Shown: in pieces, positions 23,460 to 38,800 of the stretch
Numbering within the stretch: the stretch's first letter is position 1
Layout: the number at the start of each line of letters is the position of its first letter
NCBI GenBank assembly: GCA_047495785.1
Contig: JBLDXI010000017.1
Coordinates: 2,170,001 to 2,234,000 of the forward strand
From: Lepidodermella squamata
Lineage: Eukaryota > Gastrotricha
Reading direction: 5' to 3'
DNA length: 64,000 nt
Notes under the pieces: generated by a model
The model's database searches: none
What the model was told of the DNA's origin: nothing
What the model saw: only the letters and a program-made list of their open reading frames with translations
Position numbers and translations under genes: made by a program

Positions 23460-23827
23460 CTTTAAGCAAATGAACTTATACCGTAATGAGAATAATGTTA
23501 AAACTTGTGAGCAATCCGGTGAATAAAAAGCTACTATATAGAGTCACTTTAGTGATCTATTTGATACCCAAAATGATCTCCAAGAGTTGCCCTCGCGATG
23601 ATAGATTCGACCCACGTTGCGAATAAACGCAACAAGAAAGCTTGTAATTTTTTTTATTTTTTTCCTGTTTATAGCTACAAACTGTAAACAAAAAACCAAA
23701 ACTGCGTACGTGGCGAGCGCAAAAAAAATAACGAAAGGATGATGAAGTAGCTTTTATGCGATGAAAGGATTGATGAAATAATTGTTCACCGGTATGTGGC
23801 CTCCAGGTAAAAAGCTGAATTCGATTT

Positions 23828-24515
23828 TCAGTCTTCACCAGATAGCTTGTAGACCAGCATCAGCCGTGATCCAAAACTAGGCGACTCTTGCTCCGTCGAG
23901 CAATGCTGGCAAGATGCCACGATAAATGACCTAAAAAATTACCAATTAAAATTTCGCTCTAGAAATATTGCTTTTTCCTTACTTTAAAACGTCCTGCAGT
24001 GCGAAATCGTCAGCAGGTGTGAAGTTGTTAATCAACTCTTGCCTAGCATTGAACAGCCTCAAATAGCCACCAGTGAAAAAGCTGGGCAGGTACACATACA
24101 ACCAGCCGCAAGCATCAAACGGTGCCGATAATACATCTTGCCCGCTGAGAACGCAAATTTCCTTATCGAAACAGCTCTCAGCCGAACTTGAAAGTCGTAG
24201 ACACGTAAGAGAACATGTTATTTTAGGCGTTTGTAGCTTCATTTTAACGCGAAGCATTTCGAGCAAGTGGCTGCATGACGAATCGCTGAACATGTCGAGC
24301 CATGATCGGCTTTTGATAACCAGCTGGCGGCTTGTTTCCGGCCGGTCGAAGGCGGCGCAGATCTGGCGATGTGAGTCGTCATCGTAGGGAAATTTCAGGG
24401 TGAGATCACCCAGGGCTATGACTGGGATCATATTAACACCGGCCACGCAATACCGACCGCTGCATTCATCTTTGCAAAATCCGCTCGGATCACCATTTAT
24501 TTCGGCAGGAATCAT
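23828..24515 (-). CDS. Cysteine-rich protein (211 aa), function unknown
   Basis: Two exons (23983-24515, 23828-23930) joined over a 52-nt intron give 211 residues with about 14 cysteines, often in pairs (CKDECSGRYC, KITCSLTCLRL, CQHC). This suggests disulphides and an extracellular location, but the protein as modelled begins MIPAEINGD without a signal peptide. A short upstream signal exon may be missing. Hydrophobic beta-rich stretches (GWLYVYLPSFFTGGYLRLFN) suggest a globular fold. No family recognised. Confidence 0.6.
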
Positions 24516-24861
24516 AATAAAAACCGGCGATGTAGTTGTAATTTGTGGTAAAGCTATATATTTCTAGTCAAGGGTCGCAGAAAGTACATGGGAAACGCAA
24601 CTAATTTGCATTTTGCAGAGCGTATAAATCAAGCGTAACCGTCCATTGTTTTTCCTGCTCTCTATACACTTTTTTATTTCGGGTAAATTATATGTCGCAA
24701 TCACATTTTCAGGCTGGCTGGAAAATAACAAATTAAAAAAAACAGGACGGCTTGCACCGGTTGCGGGTGTAGTTTTTGGCGAGCAGTGTGTATATTGTTT
24801 GGCTCGTATCGCGTGAATAAAATTGTGAGTGAAATTGAAATAATTGTGCCGTGCGTTCGTG

Positions 24862-28006
<3,145 letters not shown>

Positions 28007-28522
28007 TTTTCGTTAGATTCGAATAAATTAAATGTTGGTTATTTCCAATAAAAATTCTGCAGAATTTTCATGGTCTATAGAAGACACGTTTCTGTTAATA
28101 GATCTGCGCAACCTAGAGAATTAAGACATTAATAGCTGGAAAACAATTGTAATCAGCGCCGCCTTATCAGACGTACCTCACTCTAGGACGAATTTCCCTG
28201 TTAACTGAATAACTGCCATTTCCTGTTCTGAGAACATATGTAAATCTGAGAACACCAGGGCGGAAAAGATAAGGCCCATGATTGAGTTACCCATGCCAAG
28301 CGGCAGCAGGCGATAAGCGCCTTCATGTGTGCACATGATTGCACCACTTCAATAAGCTGAATCATCAATCTTGAATAAGTAATATTTTCAACTTTCAACC
28401 CATTAAAACTTTATTTTTATTCAAATAATTTTGGGATAAAAATTGCGATCGGAACTCGTCATTTTATTTCATTAACGTAGAAACGAAAATTGTTTTGAGC
28501 AAATTTATGAATAATCACCAAA
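28007..28522. other. Spacer between two tandem tetraspanin genes
   Basis: Contains the tetraspanin B polyadenylation signal (minus-strand AATAAA near 28420) and the upstream region of the tetraspanin-HECT gene. A minus-strand open stretch ending near 28190 reads MCTHEGAYRLLPLGMGNSIM and onward into FSALVFSDLHMF. It may be a decayed tetraspanin exon, but no start or partner exon was found. Confidence 0.4.
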
Positions 28523-29552
28523 TTATTCAATTAAATCTTGACATAGGCAGAGATCATGATTTTCTATGATCAAGGGACATTTCCGGCTCTGATATCTCGA
28601 ACATGCGAATCTTGTGGCTACAAAAGAGGCGAACAGATCCAGGCTGAGTATTATCAAATTTGCCAATCCAAAGCAGCTGATTAATAGCTGAATGTCTCGG
28701 ATATAACTGTTCCAAAGAGCTTTGCCACAAGGCTGCCATTTGAGAGAAATTTTAAAAAAATTCAAAAAAATTAGGAAGTGATTTTTACCCGTTGGCAAGA
28801 TTCGGATCCAAGCTGACAATGATATTCGTAATTTTTACCAATTTCAGAAACAACTGGCAATGAATTTTCGCTGCAGGCCTGTTCGAATTCGGCTGCGCAA
28901 CATTTCTCCTGAAATTATCGAAATTATCGAGATATATAAGTGCAAGAAAATGCGGCCAAACCATGTGGTATCCGAAGCTTAATAAGCCGTTGGTTGTATT
29001 TCGGCGGATTTCTTGACGAAGCGAATTCTTCAACTTCGTAGATGCCTAAATCATAGGATGAAATTTGTAATTTTGCAATTTTTATTTATTCAAACCATAA
29101 ACCAGGAGGCTGAGAGGTACAATGATCCGACCAAAATGACGAATCCACAGGCGAAAACTATTCCAAACTTCAGAAATATTATTTTTTTAGTAAATAGCCT
29201 TTTAAATAAAATAGTTGATTTACCCATCGACAGGATCGTTTTCTCTTAGATTTTAAGCTCAGCTGATGATTTCGTTGCCAAGCTTTGTGGGTTCGTTTGA
29301 ATAGGCATAAGCATAAAAAAGGTTGTAATATTCCTGCTGCGCTTAACGCAACGTCTCTCTCGACGCGGAAGAATTTCTGAATGGCATCGTCTAAGTTGAA
29401 ATGGAAGAAGCAGAACGCTGCCAACGCTGTCACAGTCAAGACCTGAAAAACTGAAAAATGTTTGATTGAATCGCGGTTAATTACAGAATATTTACCAGTA
29501 AAATCGCATGTAAAATATATTGTGAAATTAGGAGGTTCCTATGAATAAGCAT
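28523..29552 (-). CDS. Tetraspanin B (253 aa)
   Basis: Six exons (29496-29552, 29224-29442, 29096-29167, 28962-29045, 28789-28908, 28523-28732). Four membrane helices: TM1 around SQYILHAILLVLTVTALAAF, TM2 around LSAAGILQPFLCLCLF, TM3 in FGIVFACGFVILVGS, TM4 in IQLLISCFGLANLIILSLDL. The large loop contains NTTNGLLSFGY, EKCCAAEFEQACS, YHCQLGSESCQR and PCGKALWNSYI, which gives the CC plus paired-Cys pattern of tetraspanins, though the usual CCG is CCA here. It aligns position by position with the tetraspanin part of the neighbouring HECT fusion: first exons are both 57 nt and the DGLL exons both 84 nt. It ends in a Cys-rich cytoplasmic tail with a stop, with no HECT. Tetraspanins organise membrane protein complexes; partners cannot be inferred. 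Confidence 0.85.
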
Positions 29553-30244
29553 CCGCTGCTATTTGTATATTCCTATTAGGACTTGAGAAATACTACAGTG
29601 TAGAGTTGACAAAAAAAAACGCGAATGGAAAATGCACGACTCGCTCGATACGAAATGCACACGCGTGCCAATAAATTACACAGCGCAATAATATATATGA
29701 GTAAAATACTAATAATTTCAGACGCACGCAGTGGAATATGGATGAATCATCAAAATTGCGCGAATCCGATTTTTTCCAGCAAAAATTCCCGTTCCTTACG
29801 CTTAATTATATTGTACAAGAATTGTTTGCGGTAAAATGTTCACTATCAGTATATTTAATGCGAGGGATTCCAACTGGGTTCCCGGGGACACTAATGTGAA
29901 AAACTTTTCAAATTTTGTCGCTCATATTAGACATAATTTACTAAATTTAGCCAATTATGTCTATGGTCTCAAGCCAAAAGCGGCTGAGAAACAAAAACAA
30001 AAGCCATTTTAATTGTCACCCGTGACCTTGAAATAGATGCTAACAACCGTAAATCCGAGTTATTCAACGCGACGCTAACGATATACAGTTTCCTTCGTAT
30101 AAAATGAAGAAATGAAAATGGTCGAAAATCAAGGTGATCGATTGAAAACAGGGCACGTGCTTCAACCAGCCTACAGCACGTGCTCGTTGAATCTTAAACG
30201 TTGAAGTCCATTCATTTTCACCATAAAAAAATTATAACCAAAAA
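29553..30244. other. Divergent upstream region
   Basis: 692 nt between the 5' end of tetraspanin B and the start of the chitin-binding gene, so it should carry both promoters. Apart from the CACGTG pair listed separately, nothing is recognised. Confidence 0.5.
30153..30183. promoter_or_regulatory. Paired palindromic E-boxes (GCACGTGC x2)
   Basis: GCACGTGC occurs at 30153-30160 and again at 30176-30183, 23 bp apart (about two helix turns), 62-92 nt upstream of the chitin-binding gene ATG. CACGTG is the core site for bHLH/bHLH-PAS/MYC-type factors. Confidence 0.55.
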
Positions 30245-31654
30245 ATGGCGTTACTACTTTTCCTACTTTCAATCATCGCAATCCATTTAGCTTCTGGTAA
30301 CCCGGTTATAGATCCAGAAGCGTTCTGTTTATCGGTTAAAAACCAGCGAAATTCGCGAGATGTCTACGGTGTTCACAATGAATGCCACACCTATGTTCAA
30401 TGCTTCTTTGCCAGCGAGACAACGGCAATCGGTTACGTTAAAACATGCCAGCCTGGGACTTATTGGAGCGACAAGAAGCACAGCTGCGTTCTTGAGGGCC
30501 ACTCACCCTGCACGCCCCACCCGTGCGAATCGCCTCATTTAGCCCTGTTCGGCCGGTACCAACTCGGCGGCATGCCTTGCAACATGTTCTTCCTCTGCGG
30601 ATTCTCCGAGACTCAATGCTGCGACCAGGACCAGCGTTTCAACCGCGAGACAGGCGAGTGCGATTTCGACCCATCTTGCCGCGAAACCTGCTCACCCCAG
30701 GCGCTGTTCGTCCCAGAACCAGTCCGCCTTTCACCCACCACCTGCCGCGATATCTACGACAGCGTTTTGTCATCCCAGCCTAACCCCCGCAAATTCCTAC
30801 TTGGCGATGCTATCTTCGAATGTGCGGCTGGGTCTGAATTCGACCTTGAAACTTGCCGCTGTAATAAGCAGGTCGAAACAGTCACGCCCCGTATTCGAGT
30901 CGGCTACCAATGCCAGTTGTGGATGCCGTTCGATTACGACCTGGTCGATCATTCAACCTCCGACTTTTCGACCAACACCCACGATGGAGCTTCTCTGGAC
31001 AAACGGGCGATGGCTCGAGGCTTGGGCTCTCTTCGAGTTCAAGGCGGCGATGTTTCGATCCCAAGTTCGCCAAGTGTTGATCTGAACTACTTTTCCGAAG
31101 CTACGTGGTGCTTCTTTTTCAGGTGATTCATCAATTTTAGTTATAGAAACTTCAATTACTCATTTTTTCAGATGTGACGATTGCGAGAACGGTGCAATTA
31201 TTTCTAATAATCCCGACGAATTTCTATCAGAATTTTCTTACATTGCCGCTTTGCGTTCGGGTCGCTTGGTTACACGGCTTGGAACCGATGCCAATCCGGG
31301 ACCTTTGTCATTCAAGCTATCGCCGAGCCAATCTGTCGGTGGTTGGTACCAAGTTTGCACAGTTTGGGAGGTTTCCCAAATGCGAACCTACATCAACGGC
31401 GTAATTTTTTAATTAATTAATTAATTTTTGTTTCAATTTTTTTAATTCAGCTTTTGGTTTCGACTGAACGTGCAGCTGGCAATCTGACCCTGAGCAACCA
31501 CCCCTATGTCCTAGGATCTGACCCGATGTATGGCAACTTCAACGGCCATATCGATGAAGTTTTGGTCTGTAACCACGCTTTATCGACGCGTGCCATCATT
31601 GCCCATTACCTTGGCGATCAGGAGACCCTTCGCAACCTGGGATTAATTCCGTGA
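30245..31654 (+). CDS. Secreted chitin-binding (peritrophin-A) protein with a LamG-like domain
   Basis: Three exons (30245-31122, 31172-31400, 31451-31654) give 436 residues. A signal peptide (MALLLFLLSIIAIHLASG) is followed by Cys-rich CBM14/peritrophin-A-like modules. In the first, the spacing FCLSVKNQRNSRDVYGVHNE, CHTYVQCF, CQPGTYW and SCV is typical, with aromatic residues between cysteines; a second, more divergent Cys-rich set lies at about 95-210. The C-terminal about 200 residues look like a laminin-G/concanavalin-like beta sandwich: GGWYQVCTVWEVSQMRTYIN, NHPYVLGSDPMYGNFNGHID and EVLVCNHALS match the ending of such domains. It is expected to bind chitin in cuticle, gut lining or eggshell. 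It lies inside the tetraspanin cluster but is unrelated. Confidence 0.82.
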
Positions 31655-31758
31655 AAACCCTAATGGGTTCAAAGACTTTCGATCGTAACTGCCAGGCAGT
31701 TTCTCTTTATTTTTTGCGTGAATTGAATATAAATAAAACTATATATTTAATTGAAAAG

Positions 31759-32894
31759 CTAAATTTTTCGGTTGAATTCTTCAACAGCAAAATCGTCATT
31801 GGATACGCTGAGATAGTCACCGTTCAACAGTTGTTTCTGAGGCGGAGTATATTCATCCGTTTCATGTGTCGTAACACTGAAAGCATCGACGTAGTTTGGG
31901 TCGTAGTATTGCAGCAGTTCGGGCGGCGTGTCCATGCCAAAGTACATGGCGAAGATGAAAATTAAGCCAATCATCATCTATAAAATCACAAGAAAAGCCT
32001 CTCGTTTAGAATAGGGATGAAACTAAAATCGAACAATACCCCAAGGACACCGCTGATAAAAGCTAGAATAGTGCTTATGAATCGATAAGGCATGATAATT
32101 TGCATCCAAAGCTCGTCAAGACATCCCTGTAAAAAGAAATTATTCTAGTAGCTGGCCAAAAAGGTTCAGCCAACCTTTGTGCATAAATGAGAATTTCTCG
32201 GGCAAAGGGAGAAAGTTTCCGTGTCGTTCGGCCGGTTTTCATAGGGTGGATAACTTGCCGAACAAATCGTTTCATTTGTGATGCCACAACAGCGAAACTA
32301 AAATTTTACGTAATTTTTCAATGAAATATTTCTTCGAAATCTAACCGTATAATGAGAATATGAGAGCAGGCCTTCTTTGAACTTTTCCTTAGCCTCTGTA
32401 TTCATGATCCTTTTCACGCCATCGAAGTTCTGAAATTGTCATAATATTGACAGAATTTGAAGCTAGAATTCGTTCAATCTTACGTATCCCCGGCTCGGTA
32501 TTGCGAAAAATAGCGATAGCACAGAAATAAGAGCCACGGTTGTTACAAATGTTCGCTCCTGTTATTCAAAATTAGACGTTTCAATTAATTTTTAAATAAT
32601 TCGAACTTTGTGCGACAAAAGGGCGATGAAAGATGAATCATCTGACGTGCTGCGATTTTTAGCTGGCGCTGGTGATTCTTCGTCCTCGCGTAAGAAATAC
32701 GTGTAAAACCAGCCGAGGGTGATGCATAGCAGTCCGATTATGATTAAAACGACAGAGTCTGCGATGAAAATTGACATCAACGACCATCCGGCGTCGTACG
32801 TTCGATACACCAGGATAGAACCCCAAGCTATATCGCCTAGTCCAAGTAGAACGAAGCTGATCGAAAGAAAGCTTTTAATCGAAAAGTGGAGCAT
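31759..32894 (-). CDS. Tetraspanin C (291 aa)
   Basis: Six exons (32607-32894, 32484-32558, 32346-32429, 32175-32297, 32040-32126, 31759-31977), in phase. TM1 is IKSFLSISFVLLGLGDIAW, TM2 SVVLIIIGLLCITLGWFY, TM3 FVTTVALISVLSLFFAI, and TM4 ILAFISGVLGMMIGLIFIFA. The large loop carries KEGLLSYSHYT, FRCCGITNETIC, FSLCPRNSHLC and GCLDELW, the complete CCG plus four-Cys signature. Exon lengths of 84, 123 and 87 nt in the loop/TM4 region equal those of neighbouring tetraspanins, which supports common ancestry and the exon calls. The tail is acidic with YDPNY and EYTPP. Confidence 0.85.
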
Positions 32895-34493
32895 TTTTTT
32901 TAATAGGAAAATTTGGGCTGGAGATTAAAAAGTCGTTTTTTGCTCGTCTTTAGCTCAGCGTTTCGAGAACAAATGATTAGACAGGCACCCGATTCGCACG
33001 CTTTAAAGCATTATCTGCTCTCATATATACTTGTCTGGGCAAACTCCGCCGGTATTATCAGCTCATTATTTCCAAAGTGCGTTTTTTTCTCAAGTCCATC
33101 ATATCCACCTTTGTGGTCACGCTATCTCCCGAATTGCGATAATATTGCTACCGCTTACATGTGATAAGCTTCATCGCACTTGAAATGTGAATTTTTTCCA
33201 CTTCATCTGAAAGCTGATCAAACACCACTTTATTTACAAAGGCAAAGGCAAAAGCTTCAATTTCATTTTTTGTTAGGATATATTTTACGGCTTCACTGTT
33301 TCTTTAATTTCTCTAATTTGAGTCACCCGATGCGTCATCATCTGAATAAGCTGTTGGTTTCGGAATAATGGGAATAATGCGATTCGCGGTATACAAGTAC
33401 TTATACGAACTCGAGTGCGCGTCAAGTTTTTTCTTTTTCAATAGCATTGTCGCTGCTGCTGCTGCTTTGCAGCGACGTGATGCGACAATTACGGGGTTTC
33501 TCGGTACGAACTAACACGGCCTCTCATTACTAGCGAGCCACTTTGAGGCTTTGACAGCTCATCTTTCACCGCTGTATTATTGCTATTTTGCAGTTTCACG
33601 GGCTATTTAAAATAATATAGTGCTATAATTCTCTTACACGCGTATATATGAAAGCGCGACGTTTTCCGCTCAAGACGCGCACGAATAAATTCCGAAAAAT
33701 AGTCTCTTGATATATAGCCGCCAATCCTTAGAAAAATCGTGTTTAAAAAGCTGTGATATATCAATCCTTTTTTATATTAATTTCTCCACCTTAATATTTT
33801 GTAACCTATTTAAGTTGAGTGTTATCTCTATTTGGTGATATAGCAATTGCCAACAGCACACACGTGCGGAGTTTTTTCCTTATCTCAAAACAGCTAAAAT
33901 GCTGAAGATAATGACGTATCCCGGGCGAGCATTTTTACATATAAACCCCACAGCATATTTACCTGATGAGTAGCGTTTATATGTTGTAGGGAGCCGTGTG
34001 TTTTGACGTTTAAATAGGAAATACGAGGGCTAAACAATATAACTTTTCAATAAACAAATTTGTTAATAGCTGTTGAACATCAAGTTCAGTAATCAGGTAA
34101 ACTTTTTAGTCGCATGATATTTATTTTCATTCAACAGAGTGAACCGTTATTTACAAAACAATAATACTATTCGCTTTCTTGCCTTATTTTTCCGTCGGCA
34201 TTAGCGGCGCCAAAAACAATAGCGGAAACACAACAAAAAAATCAATCGAATTTATGCGTCACCCTATGTACTTGTGTGCTGTGGGCATTTTACGGTTTTA
34301 TTATAATATATACCTGCATTTTTACGCAAGGTAAAATGCAAGATAATAATAATAATAATGTTCATGTATGTTTGTTTGAGTTTGATCGATTTCTACGTTG
34401 TACTCGGCTCTCGTTATCGCAGTAGTATATAGCAATTCATTGACTTGAGAAAAGATGGTTCAGGCAATTTTTTCTTAATTGATAGGAATTTAT
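32895..34493. promoter_or_regulatory. Divergent region between tetraspanins C and D
   Basis: 1.6 kb with no supported exon, bounded by two tetraspanin starts facing away from each other. It includes a nested inverted repeat with CTG units (33446-33489) and an (AAT)n tract near 34341. Presumed promoters of both genes. Confidence 0.5.
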
Positions 34494-35676
34494 ATGGACG
34501 TAAACTATCAAGCCCTTTTTACTGCTTACCTGGTGCTACTTATTGTAAGTTTTTGGCTTAATCGAAGTAAATTTTTATGATGGTATTTTTCCAAGATTTT
34601 CGGCGTTATTGCTTTTGCATGCCTCGTCGCCCTTTACCTGACAATACCCGTGCTACTACATCCTTACTTCTACGCTGATGGAGCTATTTTATTAGCGACC
34701 GGACTTATCCAGGTCACATGTGGCATTTTACTCATTGCCGTTGATCGAAATCGATGCTGCTGCGCCAAAGATTCTGTCATGAGTGCTTTGAAGGTGATTT
34801 CAAGTTTCAAAATCCTGTTCGAAAAAACTACCTTAATTTATTTTTTAGACTGTTATATTCCCAGCTTCAATGGTTCTGTTTGCAATCATGTGGGTTGCTA
34901 TGTTGGCCGTACCTCATAATGTAATAATTTCCTGATATTAAATTCTGAATTTTTAAATTATTTCTGTTTCAGAATTTCCCCCATTTGAAAGAAGGGTTAT
35001 TGGACGAAGTGAGACGAAACGAAACTGACGGCGTGCTTCGATTGGGTCACCAAGTCGTAAGTTCCATCGGAAAATTCCCCATAATTATTCGATTTCGGTT
35101 CTTTTTTCATATAGTTTCAGTGCTGTGGAATCGACAGTGAACAAGCTTGCAGTAGGAACTACCTTCCAGTGTGGAATGAAGATGGCAGTACTTTCGATTA
35201 TTTATGCCCTAAATCTTCGCCATATTGCCAAAAAGTAGGAAATCGAACTTCAAAATTAAAAATGAGAAACTATTTAAATTTCAATTTTTCTATAGGGATG
35301 TGCGGTTCCAATTTTCCAGTCAATGATATTGCCTTATCGACCTATTGAAATGGCCCTTGGGTTATTCGGCCTGCTTTTACTGGTAAAAAATTAATATTTC
35401 GAATTTTTTCATATTTTATTCGAATTATTTTTATAGGCTGTTTGCCCGCTAGTCTATGCGATATCGCGGTGTCGTAATTACATGTGCCCACCAATTGCCC
35501 GTCAAGACTCGCCCTCCGAGTCGATGCATGCGTCTTCAGTGGCCGGGGATGATTACATAATTGCCGACGATCTAATACCCCTGTACCCGCGGCCAAATGA
35601 GCTCAATCCTGTTCTAAAATCACTGATTCATACGCCCAAGCCGCTACCAGGAGGCGCGCAAGCTGAAAATTCGTGA
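34494..35676 (+). CDS. Tetraspanin D (281 aa)
   Basis: Seven exons (34494-34544, 34596-34793, 34849-34920, 34973-35056, 35121-35234, 35296-35382, 35437-35676), all phase 0. TM1 ALFTAYLVLLIIFGVIAFA, TM2 AILLATGLIQVTCGILLIAV, TM3 SMVLFAIMWVAMLAV, TM4 ALGLFGLLLLAVCPLVYAI. The loop shows EVRRNETDGVLRLGHQV, CCGIDSEQACS, YLCPKSSPYCQK and GCAVP: the full tetraspanin cysteine set with an N-glycosylation sequon. The 84-nt and 87-nt exons match tetraspanins C and E exactly. The cytoplasmic tail is unusually long (about 65 residues) and Pro/Ser-rich. AGGAATTTATATG at the start has a GATAG acceptor-like site just upstream. Confidence 0.88.
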
Positions 35677-35844
35677 TAGTAATAATGTCAAAACTCACAG
35701 TCATGCAGCTTTCACGCGTCACTCGAATAAGGAGACAATTTTTATAAAAATTTGTTGGAGAAATGAATAATTTATTTGTATGAATACTGCTTTTGAAACA
35801 TATATGAAATGAAAATATGGACTCATATATTTTATTTTCAATAA

Positions 35845-38800
35845 TTATACGAGGATTTGCATAGCTGGGTTGAAAGTTGGCATTGGGATTTCGAGTTTCA
35901 AGAAATAGGCCTTATTCGACTCATCGATCCTGCCACCGCGTGAACCCTTCGCTGCCAGATAATTCGCCACAATGTCATGGCCGCAAATTTCCGCCAGCAT
36001 TTTAGCATTAGCGCCATGAACAGATTTCGCATTTACATCGGCGCCAACTGCCACCAGGTACCTAGCTACATCCAAACTACCAGCTCTTGCAGCCGACATT
36101 AGAGCTGTTAAACCAGTTGATTCTGTTCTAGCGTTAGGTTCAGCGCCGTTGGCTACCAGCCAGCGAACGATGTCAAGTTTTGATGAATAGGACGCAATCA
36201 TCAGCGCCGTCCAACCGCTTTTTGACCGGACAGATAAATCGGCCCCGCTATGCCGTAGATATTCCAACAGTTCCACGGAGCAGTTTTTCGAGGCACATGC
36301 TACTAAAAACGGCGTCGAGCCATCTTCCAGTAATCTGGCTGATAAACTAGCCCCGCGGTTAATCAACAATTTAACCATGGGTAAATACGCATTTGTAACG
36401 GCCTGGAATAACATTTTATCCTTAACAATGCGATAGTCGAGATTGCCAGCGCGGTCGAGCAGATACTCGACAATTTCCATGTGATTGTGTGCCGTTGCGA
36501 TTAGGAGAGATGTCCCTTGTTGGCGATCGGCCTGTTCGTAGGCTGACATAGCTTCAAGCATGTCAACCATTTCAAGCGAACCACGCTGAACAGCGATTTT
36601 GAAAGCGTTAAGGCCGTTTTCGCCCTTTGCTGTGACATCGGCGCCAAACTCGAGCAACGCCTTAGCAACTTCGAGCGCGTCGTTAGCAACGGCGGCGTGC
36701 AAAGCGTTTACGCCGCTTATATCGGCCTCATATCGGCACACCAATAATTGAACTGCATCTAAAAAAATTAAATTTCGAAGTTATATTCTAAATTTAAAAA
36801 AATTAAAATTATTTTGAAAAATTCGAAAAATTTGAAAAATTAAAATTCCTCCTTAAAATTGTTAAGCTATCTTTCGTACCTAAATTGCCATTTCGGCATG
36901 CCGCTACTAGGGGCGATTCACCCTTCGCATCACAGGCCTCAACATCGGCGTCAAGTTCGCACAATGCCCCTACGACATCAACATCGCCACGTTCCGCCGC
37001 AATGATGAGCGCCGTTTTTTCATCGTCCCAGGTCGCGCTTTCGAAATTGACCTCCTCAGCCGCAAGTCTTCGTATCACCTTAACATGGCCGTACTTGGCT
37101 GCAACCATGACCGCCGACCACCCAGCCGCGTCTTTCTCGTCGATGACGGCGCCGTGTTTGATGAGAAAATCAACAATTTCAACCGCCCCGCGTTCCGAAG
37201 CCGCGATAATCGGCGTGACCCCATGTAAATTCGCAACATTCACATTGGCCTCGTTTTGCAATAAATACTCAACTACGTCGCTGTAACCATTTCGACTGGC
37301 CATAATTAGAGCGGTGTCGCCTGTTTTCGGGTCTGACGTAGCTGGTAGATCAGCGCCGTTCCAGTGAAGAAATCTAACAACATCGGCGTGACCATTCGCG
37401 CAAGCCGCGAGTAGAGCCGACCCGATTTCGCTTTCTTCGGCATTTTTTATTAATTTATGTACGACGTGTAGTTGCCCTTTAATAGCTGCGACGTAGAGTC
37501 GGCGAGTATTACCAGCTAATCTAGCTTCTTCTGCCCAGAAGAACCGTTCGTTGACAAACCCAACTAGCTGCATGGCTCCGATTTCTTGGAATAAACGCAC
37601 GAGTTTTTTGTGGCTGGGGGAAGGTTCGGTATTGCTTTCCATAACTTGTCTCAATAGACAATCCGAAGAGGAGTCGGGCAATGTGAGAATATTCACGACT
37701 CCAGATAAGCCAATTTCTAATAAAAAATTTAAATACAAGAAAAATTGGCTTTTTTCAATTTTACCAGCTTCGCACAATTTCGCCACATAATCAAAGAGCA
37801 GACTTGACGAAAATTCGCGAGGGACATTCGTTGCGTTGTAAATCCTTTGCAAAAGCGGGCTTTTATTTCGCGCATCTGGTCGTTCCTTCGCAAAGTTTTC
37901 CAACATTTCCACACTAGATGAGGCAACAATTTGCCGCAATATCGCCTGTAGGCCCTCTTCAATCGCTCGATTCAGTAATTGGCGTTTTATCAAGTTGCGC
38001 CGGACCTCTTCAACGGATTTTTTGCTGAATTTTACCACAGCTTCGTATAACCAGGATGGAATAGTAAATTCGCCAGGTTTTTCCTGCCGAATTATGCCGA
38101 TTTCCTCCCAAATTCTACATTTGTTTTCGACTGCTTCCTGAGACATCTCCAGTAGTAACATCATTTCTTCGAGTTTGTAGGCGGATCCAGCTTTGAAAAA
38201 TAATAGGCGAAGATAACTGTCCGAACTATCTTGTAGTAATGCCTCAAGACATAATTCTAGAATAACTTCCATCTCAGGCAGACGGGGGTAATTCTTCAAA
38301 AGGCTAATCAGCACGTCAGCAGATGGAGTTCTCACGATTTTTTGGAAAAAATCTGCCAAAATCGGCGAACCCTGCGCGCATTGAGCTAGAAATTCGACAT
38401 CGCAAGATTCCAAGCTCGAGGAATACGCTGCAGACTGTCCGATCGTCTTCGCAACAAAATCGAGTGGAATTTCATTAATTGGGACGTCGCTTATCATAAA
38501 TGATTTGTATTTAGGCGTGGCTAGTACATGTTCGACGTCCCGAGTTACCAGAACGCACCGCAGCGATTTTGACTTCAAATCTACAAGTGCATCGATTATG
38601 TGGCTGTCTACGAATTGGCATTCGAGGATGAGTAGGAATCTATGGTGTCGATCAAGCATTGATTCGTCGATGAAGCTGCCGAGAAGGCGAGGCAAAATCG
38701 TAGACGATTTCAGGACCGAATCTTTTACACTCCCATTTATGACTTCCTGGGCGCCACGAGCAACGTCTCGGATCAGTGATTTTCGATCTGGCATTGGGGC

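Noticed and set aside
23557-23838. 93-codon minus-strand frame downstream of the Cys-rich gene
   Set aside because: It overlaps the terminal exon of that gene in another frame, and the rest is low-complexity Phe/Lys/Asn sequence.
28201-28398. 65-codon minus-strand frame (MKVENITYSRLM start)
   Set aside because: A neighbouring frame over the same DNA is the better candidate for a tetraspanin-like relic; this frame has no recognisable features.
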